DNA of 18,862 nt from an uncultured Hungatella sp. GTDB taxonomy: Bacteria > Bacillota > Clostridia > Lachnospirales > Lachnospiraceae. The translations under genes were made by a program, and so were the position numbers. Under the pieces are notes generated by a model. It did no database searches and was not told the origin of the DNA. It saw nothing but the letters and a program-made list of their open reading frames with translations. Location of the stretch: NCBI GenBank assembly GCA_910588325.1, contig CAJUPP010000002.1, forward strand, positions 67,928 to 86,789, read 5' to 3'. Shown one piece after another: positions 1 through 7,309 of this stretch. The number at the start of each line of letters is the position of its first letter. Position 1 is the stretch's first letter.

Positions 1-102
1 CCCATATATGGTTTCACAAGGGACAATACTCTGTTCCAAGCAGTTACATAAATACGTTGATGTGCAGTATAACCGTTCTCTTGTTTGTATCTACGCCTCA
101 CA

Positions 103-186
103 TCAATTAATAGCCGAGCATAAACGTATTCCCACAGGCATCCGGAATGCGGAAAAAAGAATGTTTGTATCGACCAATATCCGCAT
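103..186 (-). pseudogene. PIN-domain (VapC-like) toxin, N-terminal stub of 27 residues
   Basis: The reading frame begins with MRILVDTNILFSA, the N-terminal signature of PIN-domain ribonucleases, with the first metal-binding Asp (D6 here) and the Asn that usually follows. It starts 2 nt after the stop of the AbrB-type antitoxin gene, the usual antitoxin-then-toxin order of vapBC-like pairs, with an AAAGG-like site inside the antitoxin's last codons. A TGA ends it after 27 codons, while PIN toxins are about 130-140 residues long with three further acidic residues, so this piece cannot be active. The sequence to the window edge does not restore a recognisable PIN continuation in the other frames. 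Family assignment is good for so short a piece; whether it is frameshifted or cut by a rearrangement cannot be told. Confidence 0.5.
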
Positions 187-188
187 CT

Positions 189-446
189 TTACCTTTCCTT
201 TCCGTAGCGTACTTCATCCACAAGAGCCTGTACATCCTCTTCACTGGAAATCCCCATAGCTTCGGCTGCGCCCGAAAAAGCAGACTGCGCTTTACGGATT
301 GCCTGTGCAGAGGCATTACTTAAAACTACCTCTCCGTCCTGCTTTTGGTAGAACAGAATCTTGTCGCCGGATTTCAGGCCAAGCAAACGGCGGATTTCCA
401 CCGGCACGGTAATCTGCCCATTTGCAGAGGTTTTCGCTAAATTCAT
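189..446 (-). CDS. AbrB/SpoVT (MazE/VapB-like) DNA-binding protein, probable antitoxin
   Basis: This 85-residue protein has the swapped-hairpin AbrB fold signature near its N-terminus: SANGQITVPVEIRRLLGLKSGDKILF, split as the 'GQITVPVEIRRLLGL' core followed by 'KSGDKILF'. The remaining 40 residues are a helical tail rich in Ala, Glu and Asp, typical of the toxin-binding part of such antitoxins. The ATG at 446 is preferred because an AAAGGG site lies 8 nt upstream; an in-frame GTG three codons earlier would sit directly on that site. The gene is followed after 2 nt by the start of a PIN toxin stub, which supports an antitoxin role. Such proteins normally bind their own promoter. With the toxin broken it may now be an orphan regulator. 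Confidence 0.8.
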   Translation of the reverse strand: MNLAKTSANGQITVPVEIRRLLGLKSGDKILFYQKQDGEVVLSNASAQAIRKAQSAFSGAAEAMGISSEEDVQALVDEVRYGKER

Positions 447-499
447 AAAAGCCACCCTTTCTATTCTTGAAATCTAAAGAAAAATTGATGTTCACTTTT

Positions 500-505
500 A
501 TTATA
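500..505 (-). promoter_or_regulatory. Possible -10 box for the antitoxin gene
   Basis: Read on the minus strand, this is a perfect TATAAT lying about 54 nt upstream of the antitoxin start. No good TTGACA-like -35 box is found at 16-18 bp; the best is CTTTAC at 16 bp. The call rests on the -10 match and position only. Confidence 0.3.
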
Positions 506-566
506 TCAACTAAAGCAATAAGTAAAGCCGTCCACATAGTAAACTGTAAATGTTTTGTGAAATTGA

Positions 567-980
567 TTAAAAAGTCCTTGACGATTTGTCTCCGGTGTAT
601 CGATTAAGTGCGTTAAGGACTCTGTTTTTTATGGACAGGGCGTTTTCCCATGGTTTTTGGGTTTGGGAGGGGTATTTTCTGAAGGCTTTTTTGGCGGTTT
701 CGTAGTGGTAGGTTTTATTGGCAAGCCATTCGTGTAAATCGGTTTCTATTTTGATTTCTATATTTAGTTCTTTTAACAGAATGGCGGCTGTCTGGAGGAC
801 TCTTGTGTATGGGGAGCTTAGAATTAGGTCTGCGTCTTTTAAACGAGGATTTTTTGCGGTTTGTTTGATTTGCTGGATTCCGGTTTCGGATAGGTTTGCC
901 AGGTTTACTCCGAAGTCCTGGTAGATTTTTATGTTTTGCTCTGAGTAGTCGGTTTGGCCGTGTCTAATGAAATAAAACAT
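567..980 (-). pseudogene. Histidine phosphatase (phosphoglycerate mutase-like), C-terminally truncated
   Basis: The product begins MFYFIRHGQTD, the RHG catalytic motif of the histidine phosphatase superfamily, with the phospho-accepting His at residue 7. A second family segment, SSPYTRVLQTA, follows with the substrate-binding Arg, and then an acidic stretch 'DLHEWLAN'. The start at 980 is chosen because a GAGG site lies 8 nt upstream and the RHG motif must be close to the N-terminus; longer in-frame starts add a basic tail not seen in the family. At 137 residues it is about 50 short of usual, and the second catalytic His (GHG/GHS motif near the C-terminus) is missing: the frame ends right after the helix 'NRVLNALNRY'. 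It diverges from fabH with about 117 bp between the two starts. Probably inactive; the substrate of the ancestor cannot be named. Confidence 0.65.
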
Positions 981-1018
981 TTGGTTTTCCTCGTTTCGTA
1001 TTTTTTTTGATTTTCCTC

Positions 1019-1047
1019 TTGACAAATTCGATAGAACTTTATACTAT
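1019..1047 (+). promoter_or_regulatory. SigA-type promoter of the fatty acid synthesis operon
   Basis: TTGACA at 1019-1024 and TACTAT at 1042-1047 are separated by 17 bp. An overlapping TATACT at 1040-1045 would give a 15-bp spacer. The predicted transcript start, near 1053-1055, falls within the FabT-like operator that follows. This is the only good promoter seen ahead of fabH. Confidence 0.65.
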
Positions 1048-1048
1048 T

Positions 1049-1079
1049 ATTTTGAAATTCAAAATATTTGATTAACAAA
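1049..1079 (+). promoter_or_regulatory. Two FabT-like operator boxes upstream of fabH
   Basis: Positions 1049-1065 read ATTTTGAAATTCAAAAT, an almost perfect 17-bp palindrome. Positions 1067-1079 read TTTGATTAACAAA, a second, weaker palindrome. Both match the TTTGAnnnTCAAA core known for the MarR-family regulator FabT, which represses fatty acid operons in streptococci and relatives. The centres are about 16 bp apart and the first box covers the predicted transcript start, as expected for repression by blocking. Binding by FabT is inferred; no fabT gene is in the window. Confidence 0.55.
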
Positions 1080-1097
1080 ACGAAATGGCGGCTGATT

Positions 1098-2111
1098 ATG
1101 AGAATTAAAATAGTGGGGACGGGGTCTTATGTGCCGGAGCGTGTGGTTACCAATGAGGATTTGGCCGGAATGGTGGATACCAGTGATGAATGGATTAAAA
1201 GCAGGACGGGAATCTGCCAGAGGCGGATTTCGGATGGGATTGGAACTTCAGGAATGGCGGCAATGGCGGCAAGAAGGGCGCTTGCGAATGGGGGAGTGAG
1301 GGCGGAGGAGATTCAGCTGATTCTTCTGGCTACGTCTACTCCAGATTGTCATTTTCCCAGCAGTGCTTGCCAGGTTCAGAGGGAGATTGGGGCGGTGCAT
1401 GCGGCGGCTTATGATATCAGTGCGGCCTGTTCTGGTTTTATCTTTGCGCTGAATACGGCATATAGTTTTATCGTATCCGGATTTTATAACAATGTGCTGG
1501 TAATTGGTGTTGATTGTCTGAGCAAAGTGGTTGATTGGAAAGACAGAAGTACCTGTGTATTATTTGGAGACGGTGCGGGGGCTGTTGTTGTGACAGTGGA
1601 ATCAGAGGCAGATAAAGCAGTGTCCGGAAACAAGGCTGGGAATTCTGCTGATGTGCCGGGAATCCTGCATATGATTATGGGTGCGGACGGAACAAAGGGC
1701 CATGTACTTTCCTGTGAATCCAGAACTGTGGGAAACTTTCTTACAGGTACGGAACCACTAACAGGATATCTGTCTATGGATGGACAGGAAGTATTTAAAT
1801 TTGCGGTCAAGAAGATGCCGGAGATTATAGAGCAGCTGCTGGAAGAAAGCAATGTAAAATTGGAAGAGATTAAATATTTTGTTTTGCACCAGGCTAATTA
1901 TCGAATTTCGGAGTCCATTGCAAAAAGACTTAAAATTCCTATGGAAAGGGTTCCCGTAAATATTGAGAAATATGGGAATACGTCTGCCGGTTCTGTGCCG
2001 ATTCTTTTAGATGAATTAAACAGAGAAGGAAAGCTGAAAGACGGAGATTTGCTGGTGATGGCAGGGTTTGGCGCAGGGTTGACATGGGGCGCCGCATTGA
2101 TTCGATGGTAA
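1098..2111 (+). CDS. fabH: Beta-ketoacyl-ACP synthase III
   Basis: FabH condenses an acyl-CoA primer with malonyl-ACP and so starts each fatty acid chain in the cytoplasm. The thiolase-fold triad is visible: Cys111 in SAACSGF, His264 in LHQANYRI and Asn294 in GNTSAGS; the C-terminal 'GFGAGLTWGAALI' is also typical. The ATG at 1098 gives the usual N-terminus 'MRIKIVGTGSYVPERVVTN'; the longer frame would begin with TTG inside the operator boxes. The ribosome binding site is weak (GGCGG). The protein has 337 residues, slightly long: an extra, poorly conserved stretch of roughly 15 residues rich in Ala, Gly and Asn lies near residues 180-200, in a region that is normally a short loop. First gene of the operon; acpP follows after 37 bp. 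Confidence 0.96.
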   Translation: MRIKIVGTGSYVPERVVTNEDLAGMVDTSDEWIKSRTGICQRRISDGIGTSGMAAMAARRALANGGVRAEEIQLILLATSTPDCHFPSSACQVQREIGAVHAAAYDISAACSGFIFALNTAYSFIVSGFYNNVLVIGVDCLSKVVDWKDRSTCVLFGDGAGAVVVTVESEADKAVSGNKAGNSADVPGILHMIMGADGTKGHVLSCESRTVGNFLTGTEPLTGYLSMDGQEVFKFAVKKMPEIIEQLLEESNVKLEEIKYFVLHQANYRISESIAKRLKIPMERVPVNIEKYGNTSAGSVPILLDELNREGKLKDGDLLVMAGFGAGLTWGAALIRW

Positions 2112-2148
2112 AAAATAAATACAATTATTTATGAAAAGGGGAAAAGTC

Positions 2149-2379
2149 ATGTTAGAAAGAATGAGAGAAATTATTGCAGAGCAGTTGAGCGTGGAGGAAG
2201 GTTCCATAACGGAGGATTCCAAATTTAAAGAGGATTTAAATGCAGATTCTCTGGATTTATTTGAACTGGTAATGGCTTTGGAGGATGAGTATTCTGTGGA
2301 GATTCCTGCAGAGGATCTGGAGAAGCTGACAAGTGTCGGTGAAGTAATGAGCTATCTGAAAGAAAAAGGTGTGGAATAA
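2149..2379 (+). CDS. acpP: Acyl carrier protein
   Basis: This 76-residue acidic protein carries growing acyl chains on a 4'-phosphopantetheine arm. The attachment serine is Ser34 in the motif LNADSLDLFELV, followed by the usual second and third helices (ALEDEYSVEIPAED). The ATG at 2149 is chosen because AAGGGG lies at a good distance and the N-terminus MLERMREIIAEQL then fits the family length; an ATG at 2131 would add six residues and has no site. It lies between fabH and fabK, a common position in clostridial operons, so it is likely the housekeeping ACP rather than a specialised one. Confidence 0.95.
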   Translation: MLERMREIIAEQLSVEEGSITEDSKFKEDLNADSLDLFELVMALEDEYSVEIPAEDLEKLTSVGEVMSYLKEKGVE

Positions 2380-2398
2380 CAGAAGGCAGGAGGCAGCT

Positions 2399-3334
2399 AT
2401 GGAGACAAGGGTAACGAAGCTTTTAGGAATTTCCTGTCCTATTATTCAGGGCGGCATGGCCTGGGTAGCAGAACATCATCTGGCGGCGGCGGTATCAGAG
2501 GCTGGAGGATTGGGATTAATCGGCGGGGCCAATGCACCGGGAGAGGTAGTCAGGCAGGAGATAAGGAAAGCGAAACAGTTGACGGATAAGCCGTTTGGAG
2601 TCAATGTCATGCTGATGAGTCCTTACGCAGAGGAAGTGGCTAAGGTAGTGGTGGAAGAAGGGATTTCTGTAGTGACTACCGGTGCAGGAAATCCGGAAAG
2701 ATATATGGATGCGTGGAAGCGTGCAGGAATTAAGGTGATTCCGGTGGTAGCTTCCGTGGCCCTGGCAAGACGTATGGAGAAATACGGGGCAGATGCCGTA
2801 GTGGCGGAAGGATATGAATCCGGAGGCCATATTGGAGAGCAGACAACCATGACATTGGTTCCACAGGTAGCGGATGCGGTATCCATTCCTGTGATTGCCG
2901 CCGGTGGCATCGGGGACGGCAGAGGCGTTGCCGCTTCCTTTATGCTGGGTGCGGAGGCAGTTCAGATAGGAACCCGTTTTGTAGTCTCAAAGGAAGCTGT
3001 CGTACATGAAAATTATAAACAGAGAATCATCAAGGCAAAGGATATTGACTCGGCAGTAACAGGAAGAAGTCATGGACATCCGGTACGCTGTCTGAGAAAT
3101 AAAATGACAAGGGAGTATGTAAAGCTGGAGCAGGAAGGGAAAACCTTTGAAGAATTGGAATATCTGACACTTGGAGCTTTGCGCAAGGCGGTCCAGGAGG
3201 GTGATGTGGACCTTGGGACTGTGATGGCAGGACAGGTTGCAGGAATGATTACAAAGGAACAGACCTGTAAAGAAATCATAGGCGAGATGATGGACCAGGC
3301 TTTTGAACTGATGGGGAGAGGGATGTTGAGATGA
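2399..3334 (+). CDS. fabK: Enoyl-ACP reductase II (FMN-dependent)
   Basis: FabK reduces the trans-2 double bond of enoyl-ACP, the last step of each elongation cycle. It is a TIM-barrel flavoprotein unrelated to FabI and not a triclosan target. The N-terminal 'CPIIQGGMAWVAEHHLAAAVSEAGG', the segment 'KPFGVNVMLMSPYAEEV', and 'TTGAGNPERYMDAW' closely follow pneumococcal FabK. His144 in ESGGHIGEQ sits at the position of the catalytic His144 of that enzyme. 'IAAGGIGDGRGVAASFMLGAEAVQIGTRF' is the FMN phosphate-binding part. The start at 2399 has a perfect AGGAGG 5 nt upstream. Length, 311 residues, is normal. The stop overlaps the fabD start by ATGA, which suggests translational coupling. No fabI is seen nearby. 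Confidence 0.95.
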   Translation: METRVTKLLGISCPIIQGGMAWVAEHHLAAAVSEAGGLGLIGGANAPGEVVRQEIRKAKQLTDKPFGVNVMLMSPYAEEVAKVVVEEGISVVTTGAGNPERYMDAWKRAGIKVIPVVASVALARRMEKYGADAVVAEGYESGGHIGEQTTMTLVPQVADAVSIPVIAAGGIGDGRGVAASFMLGAEAVQIGTRFVVSKEAVVHENYKQRIIKAKDIDSAVTGRSHGHPVRCLRNKMTREYVKLEQEGKTFEELEYLTLGALRKAVQEGDVDLGTVMAGQVAGMITKEQTCKEIIGEMMDQAFELMGRGMLR

Positions 3335-4263
3335 GCATTGCTTTTATTTTTCCGGGGCAGGGAGCTCAGGTTACAGGAATGGGAAAAGATTTTTATCAGC
3401 AGACAGAGACGGGAAGAAATGTGTTTGATAAGGCATCAGAGCTTTTGGGATTTTCCGTGCCAGAGTTATGTTTTGAGCCAAATGAACGGCTGGACCTGAC
3501 AGAATATACACAGGCAGCCATGGTTACGGTGGGAATTGCCATCATGAAGGTGTTTATGGAGAAGACCGGAATCCATCCTGATGTGACAGCAGGATTAAGC
3601 TTAGGCGAATACTGTGCATTGGCGGCAGCAGGAGCCATGTCAGAAGAAGATGCCGTTACAGCAGTGAGAAAAAGAGGTATTCTGATGCAGCAGGCGGTTC
3701 CGGCAGGAATCGGAGGCATGTCAGCAGTCCTTGGTATGGAGGCCCAGGTTATAGAAAATGTTCTGGCGGATATGGAGGATGTACAGATTGCCAATTATAA
3801 CTGTCCCGGACAGATTGTGATTTCAGGGAAAAAAGAGGCGGTAGAACTTGCAGGAGAGAAGCTAAAGAGTGCAGGGGCAAAACGGGTTATAGCCCTTAAT
3901 GTCAGCGGTCCCTTTCACTCTCCCATGCTGACAGAGGCAGGAAGGGAACTTGGAAAATTCCTTGAGGGTGTACAGATTCATCCCTTAAAGATTCCCTATG
4001 TGGCAAATGTGACGGCAGAGTATGTAACAGATGCAAACAGAGTAAAAGGGCTTTTGGAAAAACAGGTTTCCCATTCGGTCAGATGGCAGCAGAGTATTGA
4101 GGCGATGGTGAAAAACGGAGTTGATACGTTTATTGAAATTGGCCCTGGTAAGACATTAAGCGGATTTATGAAGAAAATAAATCGGGATGTAAAGACATTG
4201 AACATAGAAAAAATAGAGGATTTGGAGAGATTTTGCAACAGTTTTGATAGGTCTGCGCACTGA
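3331..4263 (+). CDS. fabD: Malonyl-CoA:ACP transacylase
   Basis: FabD transfers malonyl from CoA to the ACP, supplying the extender for every cycle. 'FIFPGQGAQVTGMG' opens the alpha/beta hydrolase-like fold; the nucleophile is Ser90 in GLSLGEYCAL and the base is His196 in SGPFHSPM. 'FIEIGPGKTLSGFMKKI' near the end is also typical. The protein has 310 residues, a usual length. The start overlaps the fabK stop (ATGA). The last dozen residues (ERFCNSFDRSAH) have no evident family match and run directly into the structured gap that separates this gene from fabG, so the original 3' end may have been altered there. Confidence 0.95.
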   Translation: MSIAFIFPGQGAQVTGMGKDFYQQTETGRNVFDKASELLGFSVPELCFEPNERLDLTEYTQAAMVTVGIAIMKVFMEKTGIHPDVTAGLSLGEYCALAAAGAMSEEDAVTAVRKRGILMQQAVPAGIGGMSAVLGMEAQVIENVLADMEDVQIANYNCPGQIVISGKKEAVELAGEKLKSAGAKRVIALNVSGPFHSPMLTEAGRELGKFLEGVQIHPLKIPYVANVTAEYVTDANRVKGLLEKQVSHSVRWQQSIEAMVKNGVDTFIEIGPGKTLSGFMKKINRDVKTLNIEKIEDLERFCNSFDRSAH

Positions 4264-4280
4264 TCGTACGAAAACGTAGT

Positions 4281-4298
4281 GGCCGTGGGCATACGGCC
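4281..4298 (+). other. Small GC-rich hairpin in the fabD-fabG gap
   Basis: GGCCGT (4281-4286) and ACGGCC (4293-4298) form a 6-bp stem with a 6-nt loop. A smaller TACG/CGTA stem lies just upstream at 4267-4278. Together with the larger hairpin downstream, they make this 136-bp gap the most structured non-coding stretch of the operon. No T-tract follows, so it is not a terminator. Confidence 0.4.
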
Positions 4299-4332
4299 TA
4301 TCGCCGTAGGAGATTCTAAATGGCCGAATGCT

Positions 4333-4362
4333 GTAACAGTTCAGGGTTTTCTGAACTGTTAC
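4333..4362 (+). other. Perfect 12-bp hairpin inside the fab operon
   Basis: GTAACAGTTCAG (4333-4344) and CTGAACTGTTAC (4351-4362) are perfect inverted repeats with a 6-nt loop GGTTTT. It lies between fabD and fabG, 37 nt before the fabG start. Only ACGAAATTTT follows, so termination would be weak at best; an RNA processing or stabilising site, an attenuator or a dispersed palindromic repeat are all possible. The hairpin is certain as a sequence feature; its role is unknown. Confidence 0.6.
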
Positions 4363-4399
4363 GAAATTTTAAGCTGATATAAGAGGGAGAGGCAAAAAC

Positions 4400-5140
4400 A
4401 TGTTGACAGATAAGGTTGCAGTTGTAACAGGGGCCAGCCGCGGCATTGGGAAAGAGATTGCCAGGACACTGGCTTTACAGGGAGCCATAGTAATTGTCAA
4501 TTTTTGTGGTTCTGCAGAAAAGGCAGAGGAAACCGTAGGGGAAATAGAGACAGCAGGAGGCAGGGCAGAGGCTGTACAGTGTGATGTTTCAGATTATAAA
4601 AAGGCCGCAGAAATGATGGATTATGTGGTGAAGAAATATCAGAGAGTGGATATTCTGGTAAATAATGCGGGAATTACCAGGGATGGATTACTGATGAAAA
4701 TGACAGAAGAAGATTTTGATGCTGTGGTGAATACCAACTTAAAAGGAGCTTTTCACTGTATCCGCCATGTGGCACGGCAGATGGTGAAACAGAGAAGCGG
4801 CAGAATCATCAACATATCGTCTGTTTCCGGAGTACTTGGAAATGCAGGGCAGGTGAATTACTCCGCATCCAAGGCAGGAATTATTGGCATGACGAAATCA
4901 GCGGCCAGGGAGTTAGCCAGCCGGGGAATTACGGTAAATGCAGTTGCCCCTGGATTTATTAAAACGGATATGACAGAAAAACTTTCTGATTCTGTGAAGG
5001 AAGGGGTAACGGCTCAGATTCCTTTGAAGACTTTTGGAGAGACAAAGGATGTGGCTTATGCGGTGGCATTTCTGGCATCAGAAGAAGCAGGATATATTAC
5101 AGGGCAGGTTCTCTGCGTAGACGGTGGTATGGCTATGTAA
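4400..5140 (+). CDS. fabG: 3-oxoacyl-ACP reductase
   Basis: FabG reduces beta-ketoacyl-ACP to the hydroxy form with NADPH. It is a short-chain dehydrogenase of 246 residues with the cofactor motif TGASRGIG near residue 10, NNAG near residue 90 and the catalytic set Ser141, Tyr154 and Lys158 (NYSASKAG), with the same spacing as in E. coli FabG. 'PGFIKTDMTEKL' and the C-terminal 'GYITGQVLCVDGGMAM' are also typical. GAGGGAGAGG precedes the ATG. It is the first gene after the structured gap and is followed by fabF after 43 bp. Confidence 0.96.
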   Translation: MLTDKVAVVTGASRGIGKEIARTLALQGAIVIVNFCGSAEKAEETVGEIETAGGRAEAVQCDVSDYKKAAEMMDYVVKKYQRVDILVNNAGITRDGLLMKMTEEDFDAVVNTNLKGAFHCIRHVARQMVKQRSGRIINISSVSGVLGNAGQVNYSASKAGIIGMTKSAARELASRGITVNAVAPGFIKTDMTEKLSDSVKEGVTAQIPLKTFGETKDVAYAVAFLASEEAGYITGQVLCVDGGMAM

Positions 5141-5183
5141 TTGAGAAGCATTTACTATTTTTTGAAAGGACAAAAAGACGGAT

Positions 5184-6422
5184 ATGAAAAACAGAGTAGT
5201 TGTGACCGGTATGGGGGCCATCACTCCTATAGGAAATGATGTGGAGTCATTCTGGAATAGTTTAAAGGAAAAGAAGGTTGGCATCGGGCAGATTACCTGT
5301 TTCGATACCACGGATTATAAAGTAAAGCTGGCAGCAGAGGTAAAGGAGTTTGATCCCAAGCAATACATGGATGTAAAGACATCCAGACGTATGGAACGGT
5401 TTTCTCAGTTTGCAGTTGCAGCAGCTAAGGAAGCCCTGGAGGATTCCGGCATTTCCATGGAAAGGGAAGACCCTTTTCGGGTCGGAGTCTGTGTAGGTTC
5501 CGGTATTGGAAGCCTGCAATCTATGGAACGGGAGCATAAAAAGCTTCTTGAAAAGGGGCCGGGCCGGGTGAACCCCCTTTTGGTGCCTATGATGATAAGC
5601 AATATGGCAGCAGGAAACGTAGCGATTCAGTTTGGCCTGAAGGGAAAATGTTTTAATGTGGTCACAGCCTGTGCCACAGGTACACACTCCATTGGAGAGG
5701 CATTTCGGTCTATTCAGTATGGAGAGGCGGATGTGATGGTGGCAGGAGGGACAGAGGCCAGCATCACGCCTTTAGGGGTAGCCGGATTTACTGCGCTGAC
5801 TGCACTGAGCACATCCCAGAATCCGTTCAGGGCATCCATACCATTTGATAAAGAGAGAAACGGATTTGTTATGGGAGAGGGTTCCGGAATTGTGGTATTG
5901 GAGTCTTTGGAGCATGCACAGGCGAGAGGGGCCAGGATTTATGCGGAATTGGCAGGGTATGGGGCTACCTGCGATGCATACCATATTACATCTCCGGCAG
6001 AGGATGGAAGCGGCGCCGCGAAAGCCATGGAGATGGCTATGAAAGACGGATGTGTAAAACCAGAGGATATTGAATATATTAATGCCCACGGAACCAGTAC
6101 CCACCACAATGATTTATTTGAGACAAAAGCGATTAAGGCCGCTTTTGGAGACCATGCATATAAAGTTCATATTAATTCGACAAAATCTATGGTTGGGCAT
6201 TTACTGGGAGCGGCAGGGGGAGTTGAATTTATCACCTGTGTAAAAACCATAAAACATGGTTTTGTTCATGCCACGGCAGGATTGGAAATCGTAGATGAAG
6301 AGTGTGATTTGGATTATACAAAAGGAGAAGGAACGGCGGCGGACATAAGATATGCTCTCACCAATTCGCTGGGATTCGGCGGACATAATGCAAGTCTTCT
6401 GGTAAAAAAGTATGAGTCATAG
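5184..6422 (+). CDS. fabF: Beta-ketoacyl-ACP synthase II
   Basis: FabF condenses acyl-ACP with malonyl-ACP in chain elongation. The N-terminus 'RVVVTGMGAITPIGND' is characteristic. The catalytic Cys163 lies in VTACATGTHS, at the E. coli FabF number, and the two histidines in NAHGTSTHHND and STKSMVGHLLGAAGG. The protein is 412 residues long, a usual length, ending with 'NSLGFGGHNASLLVKKY'. An AAAGGA site lies a little further upstream than usual. Since no second elongating synthase is present, this one presumably handles all elongation encoded here; this is inference. Confidence 0.96.
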   Translation: MKNRVVVTGMGAITPIGNDVESFWNSLKEKKVGIGQITCFDTTDYKVKLAAEVKEFDPKQYMDVKTSRRMERFSQFAVAAAKEALEDSGISMEREDPFRVGVCVGSGIGSLQSMEREHKKLLEKGPGRVNPLLVPMMISNMAAGNVAIQFGLKGKCFNVVTACATGTHSIGEAFRSIQYGEADVMVAGGTEASITPLGVAGFTALTALSTSQNPFRASIPFDKERNGFVMGEGSGIVVLESLEHAQARGARIYAELAGYGATCDAYHITSPAEDGSGAAKAMEMAMKDGCVKPEDIEYINAHGTSTHHNDLFETKAIKAAFGDHAYKVHINSTKSMVGHLLGAAGGVEFITCVKTIKHGFVHATAGLEIVDEECDLDYTKGEGTAADIRYALTNSLGFGGHNASLLVKKYES

Positions 6423-6434
6423 GAGGTAATCGGT

Positions 6435-6857
6435 ATGGATGTTCAGGAAATGATTTCCCTCATAAAAGCAGTTTCGGACTATGGAATGACAGAGTTGAAG
6501 TTAGATAACGGTACTGTAAAACTGACATTAAAAAAAGAATATTCAGAAAATATGGTAAAAATATCTGCGGAAAAACCGGCTGCTGTTTTAGCCAAGCCGG
6601 AGGCAGAGGCTTCTTTTTGTTCCGACCAGGTAGTGGTGTCTCCTTTGGTGGGAACTTTCTACAGCGCGTCTTCCCCGGAAGCGGAATGCTTTGTTAAAGT
6701 TGGAGATATTGTGAAAAAAGGCCAGGTTTTGGGAATTATTGAAGCAATGAAATTGATGAATGAGATTGAAAGTGATTATGACGGTGTGGTAGAAGCGATT
6801 CTTGTGGAAAATGAAGAAGTAGTGGAGTACGGCCAGCCGTTATTCAGAATCCGTTGA
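6435..6857 (+). CDS. accB: Biotin carboxyl carrier protein of acetyl-CoA carboxylase
   Basis: AccB carries the carboxybiotin that moves between AccC and the carboxyltransferase. The biotinyl domain is at residues 70-140 with Lys106 in EAMKLMNEIE as the biotin site. The N-terminal part (LIKAVSDYGMTELKLDNGTVKLTLKK) matches the family's dimer/AccC-binding region, and residues 45-68 form an Ala/Pro/Glu-rich linker. 'VSPLVGTFYSASSPEAECFVKVGD' includes the thumb segment of the AccB type. It is 140 residues long. AGGAGGT precedes the ATG. No biotin ligase gene is in the window. Confidence 0.95.
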   Translation: MDVQEMISLIKAVSDYGMTELKLDNGTVKLTLKKEYSENMVKISAEKPAAVLAKPEAEASFCSDQVVVSPLVGTFYSASSPEAECFVKVGDIVKKGQVLGIIEAMKLMNEIESDYDGVVEAILVENEEVVEYGQPLFRIR

Positions 6858-6875
6858 GAGGAGATAAAAATAAGT

Positions 6876-7298
6876 ATGCTGGGAATTTCGGAAATTCAGG
6901 AAATCATTCCTCACAGGCATCCGTTTCTTCTGATTGACTGCATAGAAGAACTGGAGCCAGGAAAGAGGGCCGTAGGATATAAATGTATTACGTATGATGA
7001 GCCACAGTTTCGGGGACATTTCCCCAAAGAGCCTGTCATGCCGGGAGTTTTGATGATTGAAGCGCTTGCTCAGGTGGGGGCGGTGGCTATCTTAAGTGTA
7101 GAAGAGAATAAAGGAAAAACGGCTTATTTCGGAGGAATCGACAAGGCGAAGTTTAAGAAAAAAGTAGTGCCCGGAGATAAACTTCGACTGGAATGCGAGA
7201 TTATCAAACAGAAAGGCCCTGTGGGAGTGGGAAAGGCCACAGCTACTGTGGACGGCAAGACTGCAGTGACAGCAGAACTGACATTTATGATTGGATAG
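6876..7298 (+). CDS. fabZ: 3-hydroxyacyl-ACP dehydratase
   Basis: FabZ removes water from 3-hydroxyacyl-ACP. It is a hot-dog fold protein of 140 residues beginning with 'IIPHRHPFLLIDCI'. The catalytic His48 lies in FRGHFPKEPVMPG and Glu62 in LMIEALAQ, the standard pair. GAGAGGAG precedes the ATG at 6876. It sits between accB and accC, an arrangement common in Firmicutes operons, which couples supply of malonyl-CoA with elongation. Confidence 0.96.
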   Translation: MLGISEIQEIIPHRHPFLLIDCIEELEPGKRAVGYKCITYDEPQFRGHFPKEPVMPGVLMIEALAQVGAVAILSVEENKGKTAYFGGIDKAKFKKKVVPGDKLRLECEIIKQKGPVGVGKATATVDGKTAVTAELTFMIG

Positions 7299-7309
7299 GG
7301 GATGGAGCC

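Noticed and set aside
1..188. Minus-strand frame that stays open from the antitoxin stop to the window edge
   Set aside because: It has no start codon, overlaps the PIN start in another frame and resembles no family I know; about 60 open codons can occur by chance.
8..259. Plus-strand open frame over the antitoxin/toxin region
   Set aside because: It overlaps the well-supported minus-strand AbrB gene, has no ribosome site and no recognisable motif.
4333..4370. Hairpin between fabD and fabG as a true terminator
   Set aside because: Only four T follow after a gap of several bases, and the next genes are essential parts of the same pathway with no promoter of their own.
4375..4383. TGATATAAG as an extended -10 promoter for fabG
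   Set aside because: The start of transcription would fall inside the ribosome binding site and there is no -35 box at the right distance.
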